A DNA stretch of 64,000 nt, from contig NC_015580.1 of NCBI RefSeq assembly GCF_000253255.1, positions 3,423,001 to 3,487,000 on the forward strand, read 5' to 3'. Of this stretch, positions 51,219 through 60,548 are shown one piece after another. A program made the translations under genes and the position numbers. Source of the stretch: Novosphingobium sp. PP1Y (GTDB lineage: Bacteria; Pseudomonadota; Alphaproteobacteria; Sphingomonadales; Sphingomonadaceae). The first letter of the stretch is position 1, and the number at the start of each line of letters is the position of its first letter. The notes under the pieces were generated by a model. That model had not been told where the DNA came from. It ran no database searches and worked only from the letters and a program-made list of their open reading frames with translations.

Positions 51219-53057
51219 ATGAGCTGCATCCTGCTCAATCGCCCGACTGGATCGAGGATGCGACTCAAATGGCTAGCGGCCATCCCGTGTCTCGCACTGG
51301 CCTGCGCCTCCGTGCAGGCAGCGGACGAAAGCACGGAGGCCATTGCGCCGACGACGGCCGCCGCCCACAACACCAGTCGTCGTCCGATGGAATTGGGGGC
51401 TGCATCGAACTTCTCGCAAGGATGGAATCCCGGAACGTTTCAGGCCGCCGTGCAATTGCCGGTGCGCCGCTTCCGAGACGGCATTCGCTGGGGCGAGGTT
51501 GAGCGCAAACCGGGCCGCTACGATTTCGACGAGCCGCGCACGGCCTATATGGCGCAGATCGGGCAGGCCGGAGCGCATCTGACCTTGACTCTCAACTGGG
51601 GCAATCCGCTCTACGATGACGGCAAGACGCCACATTCTGCCGAAGCGCTTGAAGCCTTCGGCCGTTTTGCCGCCGCCTTGGTTGCCCGCTTTCCTGCCAT
51701 AGACCGGCTCGAGATCGGCAACGAGTTCAATGGCGGCAATTTCGTAAACGGTCCTGTTGCCAAGGCCGGGCTTGAGCAGCGCCGTCGCTATCACCTCGCA
51801 ATGGTTCGCAGCGCCGCGCGGTATGCCAAGGCCGTGCGCCCTCAAGTAAAAGTGCTGGGCGGCGCCACCCATTCCCTGCCGGCGGGCTATCTCCGCCCCC
51901 TGCTGGAGGAAGATGTCCCACCTGTTATAGAGGGGCTTGCCGTTCACCCTTACACAACGGCGATCGACCAACTCCAAAGACAGATTGCGGTGCTGCGCAG
52001 AAGTGCGCGTGCGGCACAGGTGCCGCTATATGTCACGGAATTCGCCAGTCGCGACCCGACCCGCGCCGCCGACGATCTGCTCAGGGCCTATGCGACCCTC
52101 TCGGCGGCCGGCGTGCAGGAGATGGACTGGTATCCACTCAATGAGCGGGGCGATGGGCACGTTCCGCTGCTCGGCCGCAACCAGAGCCTGACCGGGGCCG
52201 GCCTAGCCTTCCGCTTGGTGCAAAGCCGGTTGGCGCGCCATGCAGCCATCAACATCAGCCCGGATCCCTTCACCTTCATCCATGCCTTCGGACCCAGGAC
52301 CTGGGCGCTATGGGGTGCGCCCCGCCCGGTTTTCGCCGATGGCAGCATTGTTCGCGCTTTCGATGCAACCGGCTCGCCCCTGTCAGTCGATGGACTGCAA
52401 ATGGCGGCGGATCGCGCGATCATGCTCGTCGGTAGCAAGCCTCTCGTGCTGGGTACCAACGTCCGCGTCGGCTGTAACCCGCTGATCGCAGACAGCTTTT
52501 ACCAGTTCGCCTATCCTGATCCGGTCATCCCCACGAATTCGCAGGAGCCGGACGCTTTCGAGCGCTTCATCAAGATTGGTCGCAATAAGTTTGCACTGGA
52601 AACCATGCCCGGGCAACAGCGCCGCGGCGTACCCTGGACACCCTACCTTGGGCTGACGGACCTCCCCGGCTTGCGCCTTGCTGCCGACACAGTGGTCTTT
52701 GCGGGACGAACGCGGCGGGACACGAGTGCCGAGCGCCCAAATCCCGGTGCGACGGAAATCGTCCATCGCTATCTTGTCCGGCAATCCGATCGCCTCATGA
52801 TCCGCGCCAGCTTTGCGCCCACTCAGGCTAGCGGCCCGGAATTACGCGTTTCGGTGGACAGCAATGACCGCCTGCTCCTGCAAAAGTCCAGCAAGTCTCG
52901 GCTCACCATCGAACAAGAGATAAAGGCAAAACGGGGTGACAGGCTTTCTATTACCCTCGCCGTTCCATCCGGAGCAAAGGCTGGTCAGATCACTTATCGT
53001 ATCCGCCTGTTTGACCCCAAGAAATGTCCGGATGCGGTCGACGCCCTGACAAACTGA
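51219..53057 (+). CDS. Exported glycoside hydrolase-like protein (clan A TIM barrel)
   Basis: A signal peptide (LKWLAAIPCLALACASVQAA, residues 16-35 in the long form) precedes a TIM-barrel domain with RFRDGIRWGEVERKPGRYDF. The acid/base Glu lies in LEIGNEFNGGNF and the nucleophile Glu in LYVTEFASRDP, spaced as in GH5/GH39-type hydrolases. A beta-rich C-terminal part follows (about residues 480-600). ATG 51219 couples to the pyruvyl transferase stop; ATG 51258 is an alternative that shortens the leader. It may trim or degrade the exopolysaccharide in the periplasm or help export. The substrate is not shown; family number would need a search. Confidence 0.78.
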   Translation: MSCILLNRPTGSRMRLKWLAAIPCLALACASVQAADESTEAIAPTTAAAHNTSRRPMELGAASNFSQGWNPGTFQAAVQLPVRRFRDGIRWGEVERKPGRYDFDEPRTAYMAQIGQAGAHLTLTLNWGNPLYDDGKTPHSAEALEAFGRFAAALVARFPAIDRLEIGNEFNGGNFVNGPVAKAGLEQRRRYHLAMVRSAARYAKAVRPQVKVLGGATHSLPAGYLRPLLEEDVPPVIEGLAVHPYTTAIDQLQRQIAVLRRSARAAQVPLYVTEFASRDPTRAADDLLRAYATLSAAGVQEMDWYPLNERGDGHVPLLGRNQSLTGAGLAFRLVQSRLARHAAINISPDPFTFIHAFGPRTWALWGAPRPVFADGSIVRAFDATGSPLSVDGLQMAADRAIMLVGSKPLVLGTNVRVGCNPLIADSFYQFAYPDPVIPTNSQEPDAFERFIKIGRNKFALETMPGQQRRGVPWTPYLGLTDLPGLRLAADTVVFAGRTRRDTSAERPNPGATEIVHRYLVRQSDRLMIRASFAPTQASGPELRVSVDSNDRLLLQKSSKSRLTIEQEIKAKRGDRLSITLAVPSGAKAGQITYRIRLFDPKKCPDAVDALTN

Positions 53058-53529
53058 TCGAGCCTTCAGAAGCGCCTTCCTGCATTGCCCCGATTCGCCC
53101 TCGCCCATCGCGACCGCGGAGGCTCGGCACGCCATCGAACCTGCCCGAAACTGACATTTCGCCATCGATTTCTACCAACTTTGCAGATTCCTCCTTTCCG
53201 CACCACTATGGAAACATCCCGAGGAATATGGCGATCCTGTGCCCTGCAGTGCAGACGGTCGACCTTCGAGCGAATGCGTTCTGACGTGACCTACCTCACG
53301 CAACGCACGCCAAAAAATTCAAAAAAAACGTAAGAATACGTAGAAACATCGCCTGGTCGAATACTTACCATCCACTGACCATTGGCAGAGAAATGGACCG
53401 AAAATGATTTACCACAAGAATACACACTCCATTTAATAGGCGACCGATATCCGAATTGCGCAGTCGCGGAAACAAAGGTGCTCGCCATAAGCACGAACCT
53501 GCGAACGAAGAAGTAACAAAGGGTCGCTC
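53058..53529. promoter_or_regulatory. Intergenic region upstream of the RTX protease gene
   Basis: No gene is supported in these 472 bases. The first half is GC-rich. From about 53300 the sequence becomes AT-rich (poly-A around 53311-53331), with an internal near-repeat ACGTAAGAATACGTAG at 53329-53344. A ribosome site AAAGGG lies before ATG 53530. It is the likely promoter region; no terminator with a T-run was seen after the hydrolase gene. Confidence 0.45.
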
Positions 53530-56253
53530 ATGTCGGAAATTTTCGATGCCGTTGAGGCAGCCAGCAGCCTTGCGCCTGCCGGGCAGTATTACAATGACAC
53601 TCGCGAGAACAAGCAATGGTATCTTGACGGGTCTTCGCTCTCTTCGCTCAGCATCGATGTCTATTCGGTCTGGAAAGAATACGTCGGCACCGGCGTAAAG
53701 ATCGGCGTCATCGATTCCCAGATCGATTACACGAACGCCGAGCTGAAGAAGGCCTACGACACCACGCACGATTACAACTTCGCGCTCAACACCGATGCCC
53801 CTGTCATCGATCCGAACGACCTTCCTCTGTTTCACGGCACTTCGGTGGCTGGGATCATATCCGCCGAAGCCAACAATGACTTCGGAATCGTCGGCATCGC
53901 CTCGGGCGCAAGCCTTATCGGCCTTGGCATCGACTACAGTTCCGACGCGGCCACCGACCAGATCGTCTCCGCGCTAAAGGCCTCCACTGGCCTTGATGTC
54001 GTCAACAACAGCTGGAGCTTCGTCGCAAACCTGGCCGACAACTTCGCCAAGAACTCACAGTATCAGGATGCGCTGGTGGAGCTCGCGTCCCAGGGCCGCG
54101 CGGGGCTTGGCACATCAGTGGTTTTCGCCGCGGGCAATGCCGGCACCTCCGGCACGTCGAACTACCACAATTTCCAGAACTCGCCCTATACGGTCGCGGT
54201 TGGCGCGGTCGATCCGAACGGGTCGCCGTCATCCTTCACCAGCCTGGGCGCCAATGTCCTGATCTCAGCGGCCGGACGGGACATCTATACCACCGACCTC
54301 AAGGATCGGTTCGATACGGTCAACGGCACCTCCTTCGCCGCACCGGCAGTATCGGCCGCCATCGGGCTGATGCTGGAGGCCAACCCCGAACTTGGCTATC
54401 GCGACGTCCAGCAGATCCTCGCTCGCTCGGCACACCGCGAAGGCCTCGCCGATTCCGCCAATTGGGGCGATGGCTGGCGGACCAATGGGGCTACCGACTT
54501 CAACGGTGGCGGCCTGCACTTCAGTGATGCATTCGGCTACGGCTTCCTCAACGTACATGACGCGGTGCGCCTTGCCGAAACCTGGTCGAGCCAGAAGACG
54601 TTCGCCACCCTCGCCAAGATTTCCGAGACAGTCGAACTGTCACAGAACCTCGTCGCTGGATCGCGCGACCATATCTCGGTCGGCATCGAGGTCGGCGAGA
54701 AGATCGACGTTGAACACGTGCAACTGGCGATGGACCTGCGCTGGCTCAATACCGGTGATCTCGACGTCTACCTGACGTCGCCGGACGGCACCCAAGTGCG
54801 CCTAGTCTATGACATGCCTTACGACGACAGGATCGGCAACCTGCGCAATTTCACGCTCGATTCCGTCGCCTCGATGGGAGAGCAGTCGGCCGGGACCTGG
54901 ACCGTGGACATCTACAATCGCAATCCCGATGCCACGGACAAGAGCGGCAACCCGCTCATCGGCGACTTGCAGGGCGTGACCCTGACGGTCTCGGGCGATG
55001 CCCATAATCTGGCCGACGATGTCTATATCTACACCGACGAATTCGGCTCGATCTATTCAGGCGCGGACCTCGCCGCGCGCAAGATCCTGCACGATACCGA
55101 CGGGGGGAACGACACCCTGAACGCCGCGGCGGCGACAGGAAATTCCGTGATCGACCTCAGCGCGGCGACCCACAGCGTGATTGCCGGCGTATCGCTCACC
55201 CTCGACGCCAATGCGATAGAGAACGCCTTTGGCGGCGATGGCAACGACGTGCTGATCGGCAACAAGCAGGCAAACGTGCTGGACGCTGGACGCGGCGATG
55301 ACGTCATCTACTTCAGTTTCGGCAATGACCATATCGACGGCGGACAGGGCAATGACACGTTGGTCCTCGATTGCAGCATCACGGCGCTCACCGGTCACGC
55401 TACTCAGGACGGCGAACTGGCGATTTCAGTGCGATCCGGAGAAGTGTCGAGGGTCTGCAATGTCGAGACTTTCAGCCTTGCCGATGGCCAGTACACCCTA
55501 GCCCAGATCCTTGGCAGACTGGACAGCGGATCTGTATCCGCGGACGTTCCGACAGCCGACGGGACGGACGAGCATGCGACGGACAGCGGAACCGATTCCG
55601 GCACCGACACTGGCAACAGTCCGGCGACCGGGTCGGAATCGTCCTTAGACGAAGCCACGCGCAGCTATGACAAGCACATGGCCGGAACCGAACTCGGCGA
55701 AAAGATCGTCGGAAGCAAAGTGGCGGATATGATCGAAGGACTGGCCGGCGACGACGTCCTGCTCGGTCGGGGCGGTGACGACGCGCTGCAGGGCGGCGAA
55801 GGCGACGACAAGTTGATGGGCGGCGCCGGCAACGACCTGCTACAAGGCGGCAGCGGCATGGACAAGCTCTATGGCGAGATCGGCATCGACAAGTTGATGG
55901 GCGGCGACGGCGACGACTTGCTCAGGGGCGGCGACGGCGACGACTGGATCGAAGGCGGCAGTGGCAGCGATCGCCTCTACGGCGATGCAGGCTCGGACAC
56001 CTTCGTATTCAACATGGCCGATCTCGACGGACTCGACGTGATCTACGACTTCAATGCCGCCGAGGGCGATCGGATCATGGTGACCGGCCTTGCCGCCAGC
56101 AGCGATGCGACCTTCGAATTCGTCACATCCGGCACGAGTACGTACTTCGAAATGCACCTCGACGGCAACGTGACGGAAATTGCCCGGATCAAGGGGGAAG
56201 GCCTCGACCAGCTCGGCCTGAGCGCCGCCGACATGGGCCTGATCTGGGCATAG
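53530..56253 (+). CDS. Subtilisin-like (S8) protease with P domain and RTX repeats
   Basis: This 907-residue protein has no N-terminal signal peptide. Residues about 50-345 form an S8 domain with Asp62 (GVIDSQID), His102 (FHGTSVAGI), the oxyanion Asn203 (AAGNAGTSG) and Ser268 (NGTSFAAPAVSA). A proprotein-convertase P-domain follows (about 375-495, RWLNTGDLDVYLTSPDGTQV). Then come RTX blocks (GGxGxDxLxGG type around 570-625 and 730-840) that bind Ca2+, and a C-terminal type I secretion-like end. It is probably exported by a type I system encoded elsewhere and may process surface proteins or act outside. A terminator follows. The catalytic set is complete. Confidence 0.92.
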   Translation: MSEIFDAVEAASSLAPAGQYYNDTRENKQWYLDGSSLSSLSIDVYSVWKEYVGTGVKIGVIDSQIDYTNAELKKAYDTTHDYNFALNTDAPVIDPNDLPLFHGTSVAGIISAEANNDFGIVGIASGASLIGLGIDYSSDAATDQIVSALKASTGLDVVNNSWSFVANLADNFAKNSQYQDALVELASQGRAGLGTSVVFAAGNAGTSGTSNYHNFQNSPYTVAVGAVDPNGSPSSFTSLGANVLISAAGRDIYTTDLKDRFDTVNGTSFAAPAVSAAIGLMLEANPELGYRDVQQILARSAHREGLADSANWGDGWRTNGATDFNGGGLHFSDAFGYGFLNVHDAVRLAETWSSQKTFATLAKISETVELSQNLVAGSRDHISVGIEVGEKIDVEHVQLAMDLRWLNTGDLDVYLTSPDGTQVRLVYDMPYDDRIGNLRNFTLDSVASMGEQSAGTWTVDIYNRNPDATDKSGNPLIGDLQGVTLTVSGDAHNLADDVYIYTDEFGSIYSGADLAARKILHDTDGGNDTLNAAAATGNSVIDLSAATHSVIAGVSLTLDANAIENAFGGDGNDVLIGNKQANVLDAGRGDDVIYFSFGNDHIDGGQGNDTLVLDCSITALTGHATQDGELAISVRSGEVSRVCNVETFSLADGQYTLAQILGRLDSGSVSADVPTADGTDEHATDSGTDSGTDTGNSPATGSESSLDEATRSYDKHMAGTELGEKIVGSKVADMIEGLAGDDVLLGRGGDDALQGGEGDDKLMGGAGNDLLQGGSGMDKLYGEIGIDKLMGGDGDDLLRGGDGDDWIEGGSGSDRLYGDAGSDTFVFNMADLDGLDVIYDFNAAEGDRIMVTGLAASSDATFEFVTSGTSTYFEMHLDGNVTEIARIKGEGLDQLGLSAADMGLIWA

Positions 56254-56266
56254 CCCCTGGGGGGAG

Positions 56267-56328
56267 TCGGACGGTCGGTGCTTTTCCCGAATATAGAGCC
56301 CATGGGAAGCGGCGACCGTCCGATTTTT
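56267..56328 (+). terminator. Intrinsic terminator after the RTX protease gene
   Basis: TCGGACGGTCG (56267-56277) pairs perfectly with CGACCGTCCGA (56313-56323), with an internal secondary stem (GCTT...CCC with GGGAAGC) in the loop, followed by TTTTT (56324-56328). It lies 13 bases after the stop codon. Confidence 0.8.
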
Positions 56329-56715
56329 GCTTTCGCGTTCGACCGGTTAGGTTTCGTCCCTGCCATGGCGGGGACATTCTGCGTACGCGCAGTGCACGCT
56401 GCGGCAAGATAATGATCTGGATCGGATGATAGGCTCGTGCGCAGCGTTCCTTAGTGCTTGCTTGGAAATCCACACCGGAAAAGGCCCAGACACCGCCTTC
56501 GATGCGCGGCCATGGGAAGAGGCCGCTCCGATACCGAGCCATCTAATCAGACAAAATGTCGTGAATTTAAGAGGGTTGGGCGCGTTCAATAACGCGCCTT
56601 GTTTCGTGCCGGGTCGTCGCGATCAGACCCGGCTCGCCGAAAAGACAATAAGGGACGCCGGCACCTCGGAGTCGAGGCAGATCAACTGACGGATCGATTG
56701 GAAAGGAATGTTCCC
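56329..56715. promoter_or_regulatory. Intergenic region upstream of the small RTX gene
   Basis: This 387-base stretch between the two RTX genes shows no supported gene. It includes a GC-rich 8-bp hairpin, GGCGCGTT-CAAT-AACGCGCC at 56579-56598, followed by TTGTTT, 118 bases before the next start. That hairpin may be a leader attenuator or terminator-like element. The promoter of the RTX gene should lie in this region. Confidence 0.45.
56579..56598. other. Short leader hairpin upstream of the small RTX gene
   Basis: GGCGCGTT (56579-56586) and AACGCGCC (56591-56598) form a perfect 8-bp stem with a CAAT loop, followed by TTGTTT. It is positioned in the leader of the RTX gene and could fold as a transcription pause, attenuator or weak terminator. 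No function is shown. Confidence 0.5.
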
Positions 56716-57279
56716 ATGGCAGAAGTTCTTGGCACAGAAGGTGGCGACAATATCGCCGGCACCGCGGATTCGGATGTCATTTCCGCTGGCGGCGCCCGCG
56801 ATGTCGTGAAGGCCGGAGCGAGCGACGACGAAATCCATGGCGGAGCCAATGCAGATCGCCTCTACGGCGACGAAGGCAATGACTACATTGAAGGCGATTC
56901 CTCAAACGACAAGCTCTTCGGCGGCGTCGGTGACGACACCCTCGATGGCGGCGCCCAGAATGACCGCATCTACGGCGGCGACGGAAACGACATCATCATC
57001 GGCGGAGATGGCAACGACGTGCTCTACGGCGACAATGCCGGCGATGGAAACGACAACGAAATGGGACTCGACACTTTCGTATTCGACAGTGCCGACGGAA
57101 CCGACAAGGTTTTCGATTTCGAAGTGGGATATGACAATGTCGAACTAACCGACGGCGGCACCTACAGCCTGTCCTATGCCGGCAGCAACACGATCCTCAC
57201 TTACGGCAGTACCTCCGTCACGTTCTACGACGAACACCTCACCGGTAGCGACTTTTCCGGGGCGACTTTGGTCGTCTGA
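56716..57279 (+). CDS. Small RTX-repeat calcium-binding secreted protein
   Basis: At 187 residues, with AAAGGA before ATG 56716, the product is mostly Ca2+-binding RTX repeats of GGxGxDxΦ type (DRLYGDEGNDYIEGDSSND, then KLFGGVGDDTLDGGAQND and DGNDIIIGGDGNDVLYGDN) in residues about 40-110. A C-terminal region (DTFVFDSADGTDKVFDFEVG) resembles type I secretion ends. It has no catalytic domain and no N-terminal signal peptide. It is probably exported and could bind or cross-link the exopolysaccharide at the surface with Ca2+. It lies between the RTX protease and the rest of the polysaccharide locus. Confidence 0.85.
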   Translation: MAEVLGTEGGDNIAGTADSDVISAGGARDVVKAGASDDEIHGGANADRLYGDEGNDYIEGDSSNDKLFGGVGDDTLDGGAQNDRIYGGDGNDIIIGGDGNDVLYGDNAGDGNDNEMGLDTFVFDSADGTDKVFDFEVGYDNVELTDGGTYSLSYAGSNTILTYGSTSVTFYDEHLTGSDFSGATLVV

Positions 57280-57309
57280 GGGGCGCGCCCGACAGGCGGG
57301 CAACGCGAG

Positions 57310-57345
57310 GCCGGATCGGGTAACCCTACGCCCGATCCGGCTTTC
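57310..57345 (+). terminator. Intrinsic terminator after the small RTX gene
   Basis: GCCGGATCGGG (57310-57320) pairs perfectly with CCCGATCCGGC (57331-57341) across a 10-base loop, followed by TTTCT. It lies 31 bases after the stop codon. Confidence 0.8.
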
Positions 57346-57381
57346 TCACGCATCGCGTGGGCAACCTTGCCCGCCGCGCCT

Positions 57382-57612
57382 TCACAGGAACGCGATTGCG
57401 AGGGCCACCCAGAAACAGGCCGAAAATGTCAGGGCAATGGCAAGTCCAAGCGCAGGCTGGCGCGCTTCGGATTGCGTATCGGCATCGGCCGGGGCAACCG
57501 CGACAAGCCAGGGAGACGCCTCCCTGCTCTCTCGCGCGGTTCCCGACGCGACCTTGGACGAAGTACCCGAGTCCCCATGGTGCATTGGCTTGCGAAGTGT
57601 TGAGGCGGCCAT
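57382..57612 (-). CDS. Small membrane protein of unknown function
   Basis: This 76-residue frame has a good ribosome site (GGGAG, 8 bases before ATG 57612). Its C-terminal 25 residues form one membrane span (LGLAIALTFSACFWVALAIA), with a polar, low-complexity N-terminal half. Tail-anchored small proteins of this look occur in sphingomonad genomes, but I do not recognise a family. It is alone on the minus strand, between the RTX gene and the sulfotransferase gene. A dyad TAACGTCAAGACGTTA lies 59 bases upstream. It may be real but could be a chance frame. Confidence 0.5.
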   Translation of the reverse strand: MAASTLRKPMHHGDSGTSSKVASGTARESREASPWLVAVAPADADTQSEARQPALGLAIALTFSACFWVALAIAFL

Positions 57613-57962
57613 TTTCCAGCTCCCGCGTTATGGCAGCGGCAATCTCCCTGCGCGCGACCTGTCAGGTGTCTAACGTCAAGACGTTAATTTTCAGGTAGTT
57701 CAATAGGCAGGATTGTCTTCCAGCCGGTCCTACAGACATAGTTAAATCGCGTCCTCGGGATTGCGGGTGCCGGTTAACCGGATTTGACTGAATCCCGACG
57801 CGCACCCCGGTAAGGCCAGGCCCACTCATCCCGCTCCAACCGTGCGCAACTTAAAAAAAAGGGCCACAGGTCCGCGCCAAAATGGAGCGAACGGCTATCG
57901 ATAGCGTCATTCCCGAAGCGTCTCGGATTTCGAGTGCAGGCTGGCAGAGTTAGAGTGCCGAC
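57613..57962. promoter_or_regulatory. Divergent intergenic region with a palindrome
   Basis: No other gene is supported in these 350 bases. They hold TAACGT-CAAG-ACGTTA at 57671-57686, a perfect 6-bp dyad followed by ATTTT, between the small membrane protein gene (minus strand) and the sulfotransferase gene (plus strand). It could be an operator shared by both genes or a weak terminator. An antisense frame at 57774-58079 is not supported. Confidence 0.45.
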
Positions 57963-59063
57963 TTGCTCCGCAGCTGCATATGGATCGCGCAATTGCCCCA
58001 GGATAGCGCCCTTCTCCTCACCGAGCCCCTGACCGACCCTGCCGCTGCCCGCGCACGTGTCTTCGATGTCGGATCGCATGGATCAACGGCGAATCCACTC
58101 GCGCCCAACCTTTTCGTGATCGGCGCTTCAAAGTCAGGTTCAAGCGCATTGCACGCTTACCTCAAACCGCATCCGGACATCTGCATGAGCACCGAGAAGG
58201 AGCCATGCTTCTTCGTCGATCAAGGTGAACTGGAAAAGGCCTGGCCCATCATGGCCCGCAGGCCCTGTTCCCACGACCCAGCCGCCTATCTCGATCTCTG
58301 GAAGGGCGGCCATACAGCGCGCTATCGCGGCGAAGGCAGCGTCTACTATTCTCAGGCTCCGCACCGCAGCGGGGTTCCAGCCCGCATTGCCGCGGCTTGC
58401 CCGGACGCGCGCATCATCTACACCGTTCGCGAGCCGGTAACACGCGCGATCGGTCACTACTGGCAGCGTTACAAGGAATTCCAGGAGGTCCGCCCCGTTG
58501 CCCAGGCGATGCGCGAAGATCCTCTCTATCGCGACACTTCGGATTATGCGCTGCAGCTTCGCGCATATCTCGAATACTTCGATCGCGATCAGATCCACGT
58601 TGTTGTCGCCGAAGAATTGCGGACGAACCGGCGTGAGGTTTTGGCCGGCGTACTGGATTGGCTGGGCCTTGCTCCATTCGATTATCACGAAGCGCAGCTC
58701 AGCGATCGCCATCGCTCGCCGCCCACCAGCCGAAGACAGCGCTTCGCCGCGGTCCGCAAGCTGCGCGATTCCTCTCTGTGGGCAGCCCTGCGCACACATC
58801 TGCCTCGCGGTTGGATCGACTGGCTGCGAGAAACATCAACCGTCACGTTCGACAAGGCAGAAGTCGACGAGGCTGAGGCCCGGCAGTTCCTATCCGAATA
58901 TCTCACGCCGCGCCGCGCACAGTTTGAAAGCCTTATTGGGCGAAAGCTGGATTTGTGGGATGCGGAGCAAGCCAAGATTCAGGCCGGTGCCACTCAGGCC
59001 GATGCCACTGCAGCTGCAGCCAAGGCCCTCATCGATCCTCACACGGCATCGATGCGCCAGTGA
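57963..59063 (+). CDS. Sulfotransferase-family protein
   Basis: This protein of about 366 residues has the PAPS loop NLFVIGASKSGSSALHAYL, CFFVDQGELEKAWPIM, and the 3'-phosphate motif IIYTVREPVTRAIGHYWQRY, followed by VVVAEELRTNRREVLAGVLD. This is the Sulfotransfer_1 (PF00685-like) arrangement. The start is uncertain: the frame opens at TTG 57963 with a weak ribosome site, and no in-frame ATG lies before the P-loop. The end overlaps the next gene's GTG start (GTGA). With the two other sulfotransferase-like genes it implies multiple sulfation steps on the polysaccharide. Confidence 0.83.
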   Translation: MLRSCIWIAQLPQDSALLLTEPLTDPAAARARVFDVGSHGSTANPLAPNLFVIGASKSGSSALHAYLKPHPDICMSTEKEPCFFVDQGELEKAWPIMARRPCSHDPAAYLDLWKGGHTARYRGEGSVYYSQAPHRSGVPARIAAACPDARIIYTVREPVTRAIGHYWQRYKEFQEVRPVAQAMREDPLYRDTSDYALQLRAYLEYFDRDQIHVVVAEELRTNRREVLAGVLDWLGLAPFDYHEAQLSDRHRSPPTSRRQRFAAVRKLRDSSLWAALRTHLPRGWIDWLRETSTVTFDKAEVDEAEARQFLSEYLTPRRAQFESLIGRKLDLWDAEQAKIQAGATQADATAAAAKALIDPHTASMRQ

Positions 59064-60538
59064 TCGATTTGCTCCCCATCGCCGCGTTCTGGAGCCTTGC
59101 GCTTTGGGGGGTCGCCAGCCGCAAGCCGGTGCTGATCTACCTGTTCTTCGCCACACTTCCGTTCGGAGCTTTTGCCGCAATCCCGCCGTTTCTGACCGGC
59201 GGACTCACTTTCACGCCCACGCCGCTCGTCACCGTGCTCATCGTCTTGCGCACGTTCTGCAAGCCACAAGGGCCGGCAGAAATACTCTCGCTGGCCTTGG
59301 CACCGCACAGACTGATGCTCCTGTTCCTGTTCTGGCTTGTCGCTGGCGTCACGACTTTCTTCATGCCGCGCCTGTTCGAGAACGCCGTCATGATCGTGCC
59401 CATCCGCGGCATATTGAGCGATACTGCGCCCCTGCGGCCGACCCTGCAGAACCTGTCGCAATTCGCCTATCTCACGATCGCGGTCTTTTCGGTTTTTGCC
59501 TTTGCCGTCAGCCTGCAATCTGCCGCCATGCGCCAACACGCGCTCAGAGCCTTGTGCCTGGGGGGAGCCATGACTGCTGCAACCGGTCTTCTCGATCATG
59601 CCAGTCGCTACCTGCCTCTCGATCCCCTGCTCGCGCCGTTCCGAACCGCAACTTATGCACTCGTTACAGATGTTGAGGTTCTGGGCTCACGGCGGGTCAC
59701 CGGGCTCATGCCGGAAGCCTCGGCCTATGGCGGGATCTGCCTGGCGCTCATGGCAGGCCTCTACTTCTACCGCCGGGCAATCTTCGATGGCACACTCCGC
59801 AACGTCTGGGTTCCGATGATCTTCGCGTTGCTCACGCTTTGCGCATGGCTCTCCACCTCATCGGGCACTTATGTCGGGATCGCTCTTCTGCTCGGGGTCG
59901 CCGGGCTTGAGTGGCTGGTTCGCGCCAATGCAGACAGCCGACGGTTCGCAATCTATCGCCGGGGCCTGGGCGGCGAACTCTCCGTCATCATCGCCCTTCT
60001 CATAGGTGTCTCACTGCTACTGATCGTCCGGCCCGAAGTCCTCGCCCCGGTGTTCGAGCTGATCGATCGTATGGTCCTGCAGAAAACAGCGTCGAATTCC
60101 TTCGCCGAACGCGGCATGTGGCGCGCCGTGGCTTGGGACAGTGTTCTAGCCACGCACGGTTTCGGTGTCGGTATCGGCAGCACCCGCGCATCGAGCAGTT
60201 TCGTGGCCATTCTCAGCGGCGCGGGACTGGTCGGCGGGGCCCTCTATTACGGCTTTGCCTTGCAATCGCTCTTGCGGCCGACTGCAGGCACCCCGATTGA
60301 AAGCCAGCTGCTGATATCAGGCTTTCGCTTCTCTTTCGTTCCCAGTTTCGTCGTGACCTTGATGGTTGGCGATGCCGACTTTGGCGGAATGACGGCTTTC
60401 GGCTTCGGTTTGGTCACAGCACTTTCAATCACCAATGCAAGGCGCACGGAAAATCTGGCCGGAACCGCCCTGCATTGCGCGCTGCATGCCCAAGGCCAGA
60501 CTCGCAGCGCGAACGCTCATGCGACCTGGATTGGATGA
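59060..60538 (+). CDS. O-antigen polymerase/ligase-like membrane protein (Wzy-like)
   Basis: Starting at GTG 59060, overlapping the sulfotransferase stop, the product is about 492 residues with around ten membrane spans and a large loop region near residues 180-220. GLMPEASAYGGICLALMAG and ATHGFGVGIGSTRASSSFVA (ending GVGIGSTRASSS) resemble the loop motifs of Wzy/WaaL-type polymerases. It should polymerise lipid-linked repeats outside the inner membrane. No other polymerase candidate is present in the window. Wzy proteins vary widely, so the assignment rests on topology and context. Confidence 0.8.
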   Translation: MIDLLPIAAFWSLALWGVASRKPVLIYLFFATLPFGAFAAIPPFLTGGLTFTPTPLVTVLIVLRTFCKPQGPAEILSLALAPHRLMLLFLFWLVAGVTTFFMPRLFENAVMIVPIRGILSDTAPLRPTLQNLSQFAYLTIAVFSVFAFAVSLQSAAMRQHALRALCLGGAMTAATGLLDHASRYLPLDPLLAPFRTATYALVTDVEVLGSRRVTGLMPEASAYGGICLALMAGLYFYRRAIFDGTLRNVWVPMIFALLTLCAWLSTSSGTYVGIALLLGVAGLEWLVRANADSRRFAIYRRGLGGELSVIIALLIGVSLLLIVRPEVLAPVFELIDRMVLQKTASNSFAERGMWRAVAWDSVLATHGFGVGIGSTRASSSFVAILSGAGLVGGALYYGFALQSLLRPTAGTPIESQLLISGFRFSFVPSFVVTLMVGDADFGGMTAFGFGLVTALSITNARRTENLAGTALHCALHAQGQTRSANAHATWIG

Positions 60539-60548
60539 AGCGCTCTGA

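Noticed and set aside
57774..58079. 101-codon minus-strand frame
   Set aside because: It overlaps the start of the sulfotransferase gene and has neither membrane span nor known motif.
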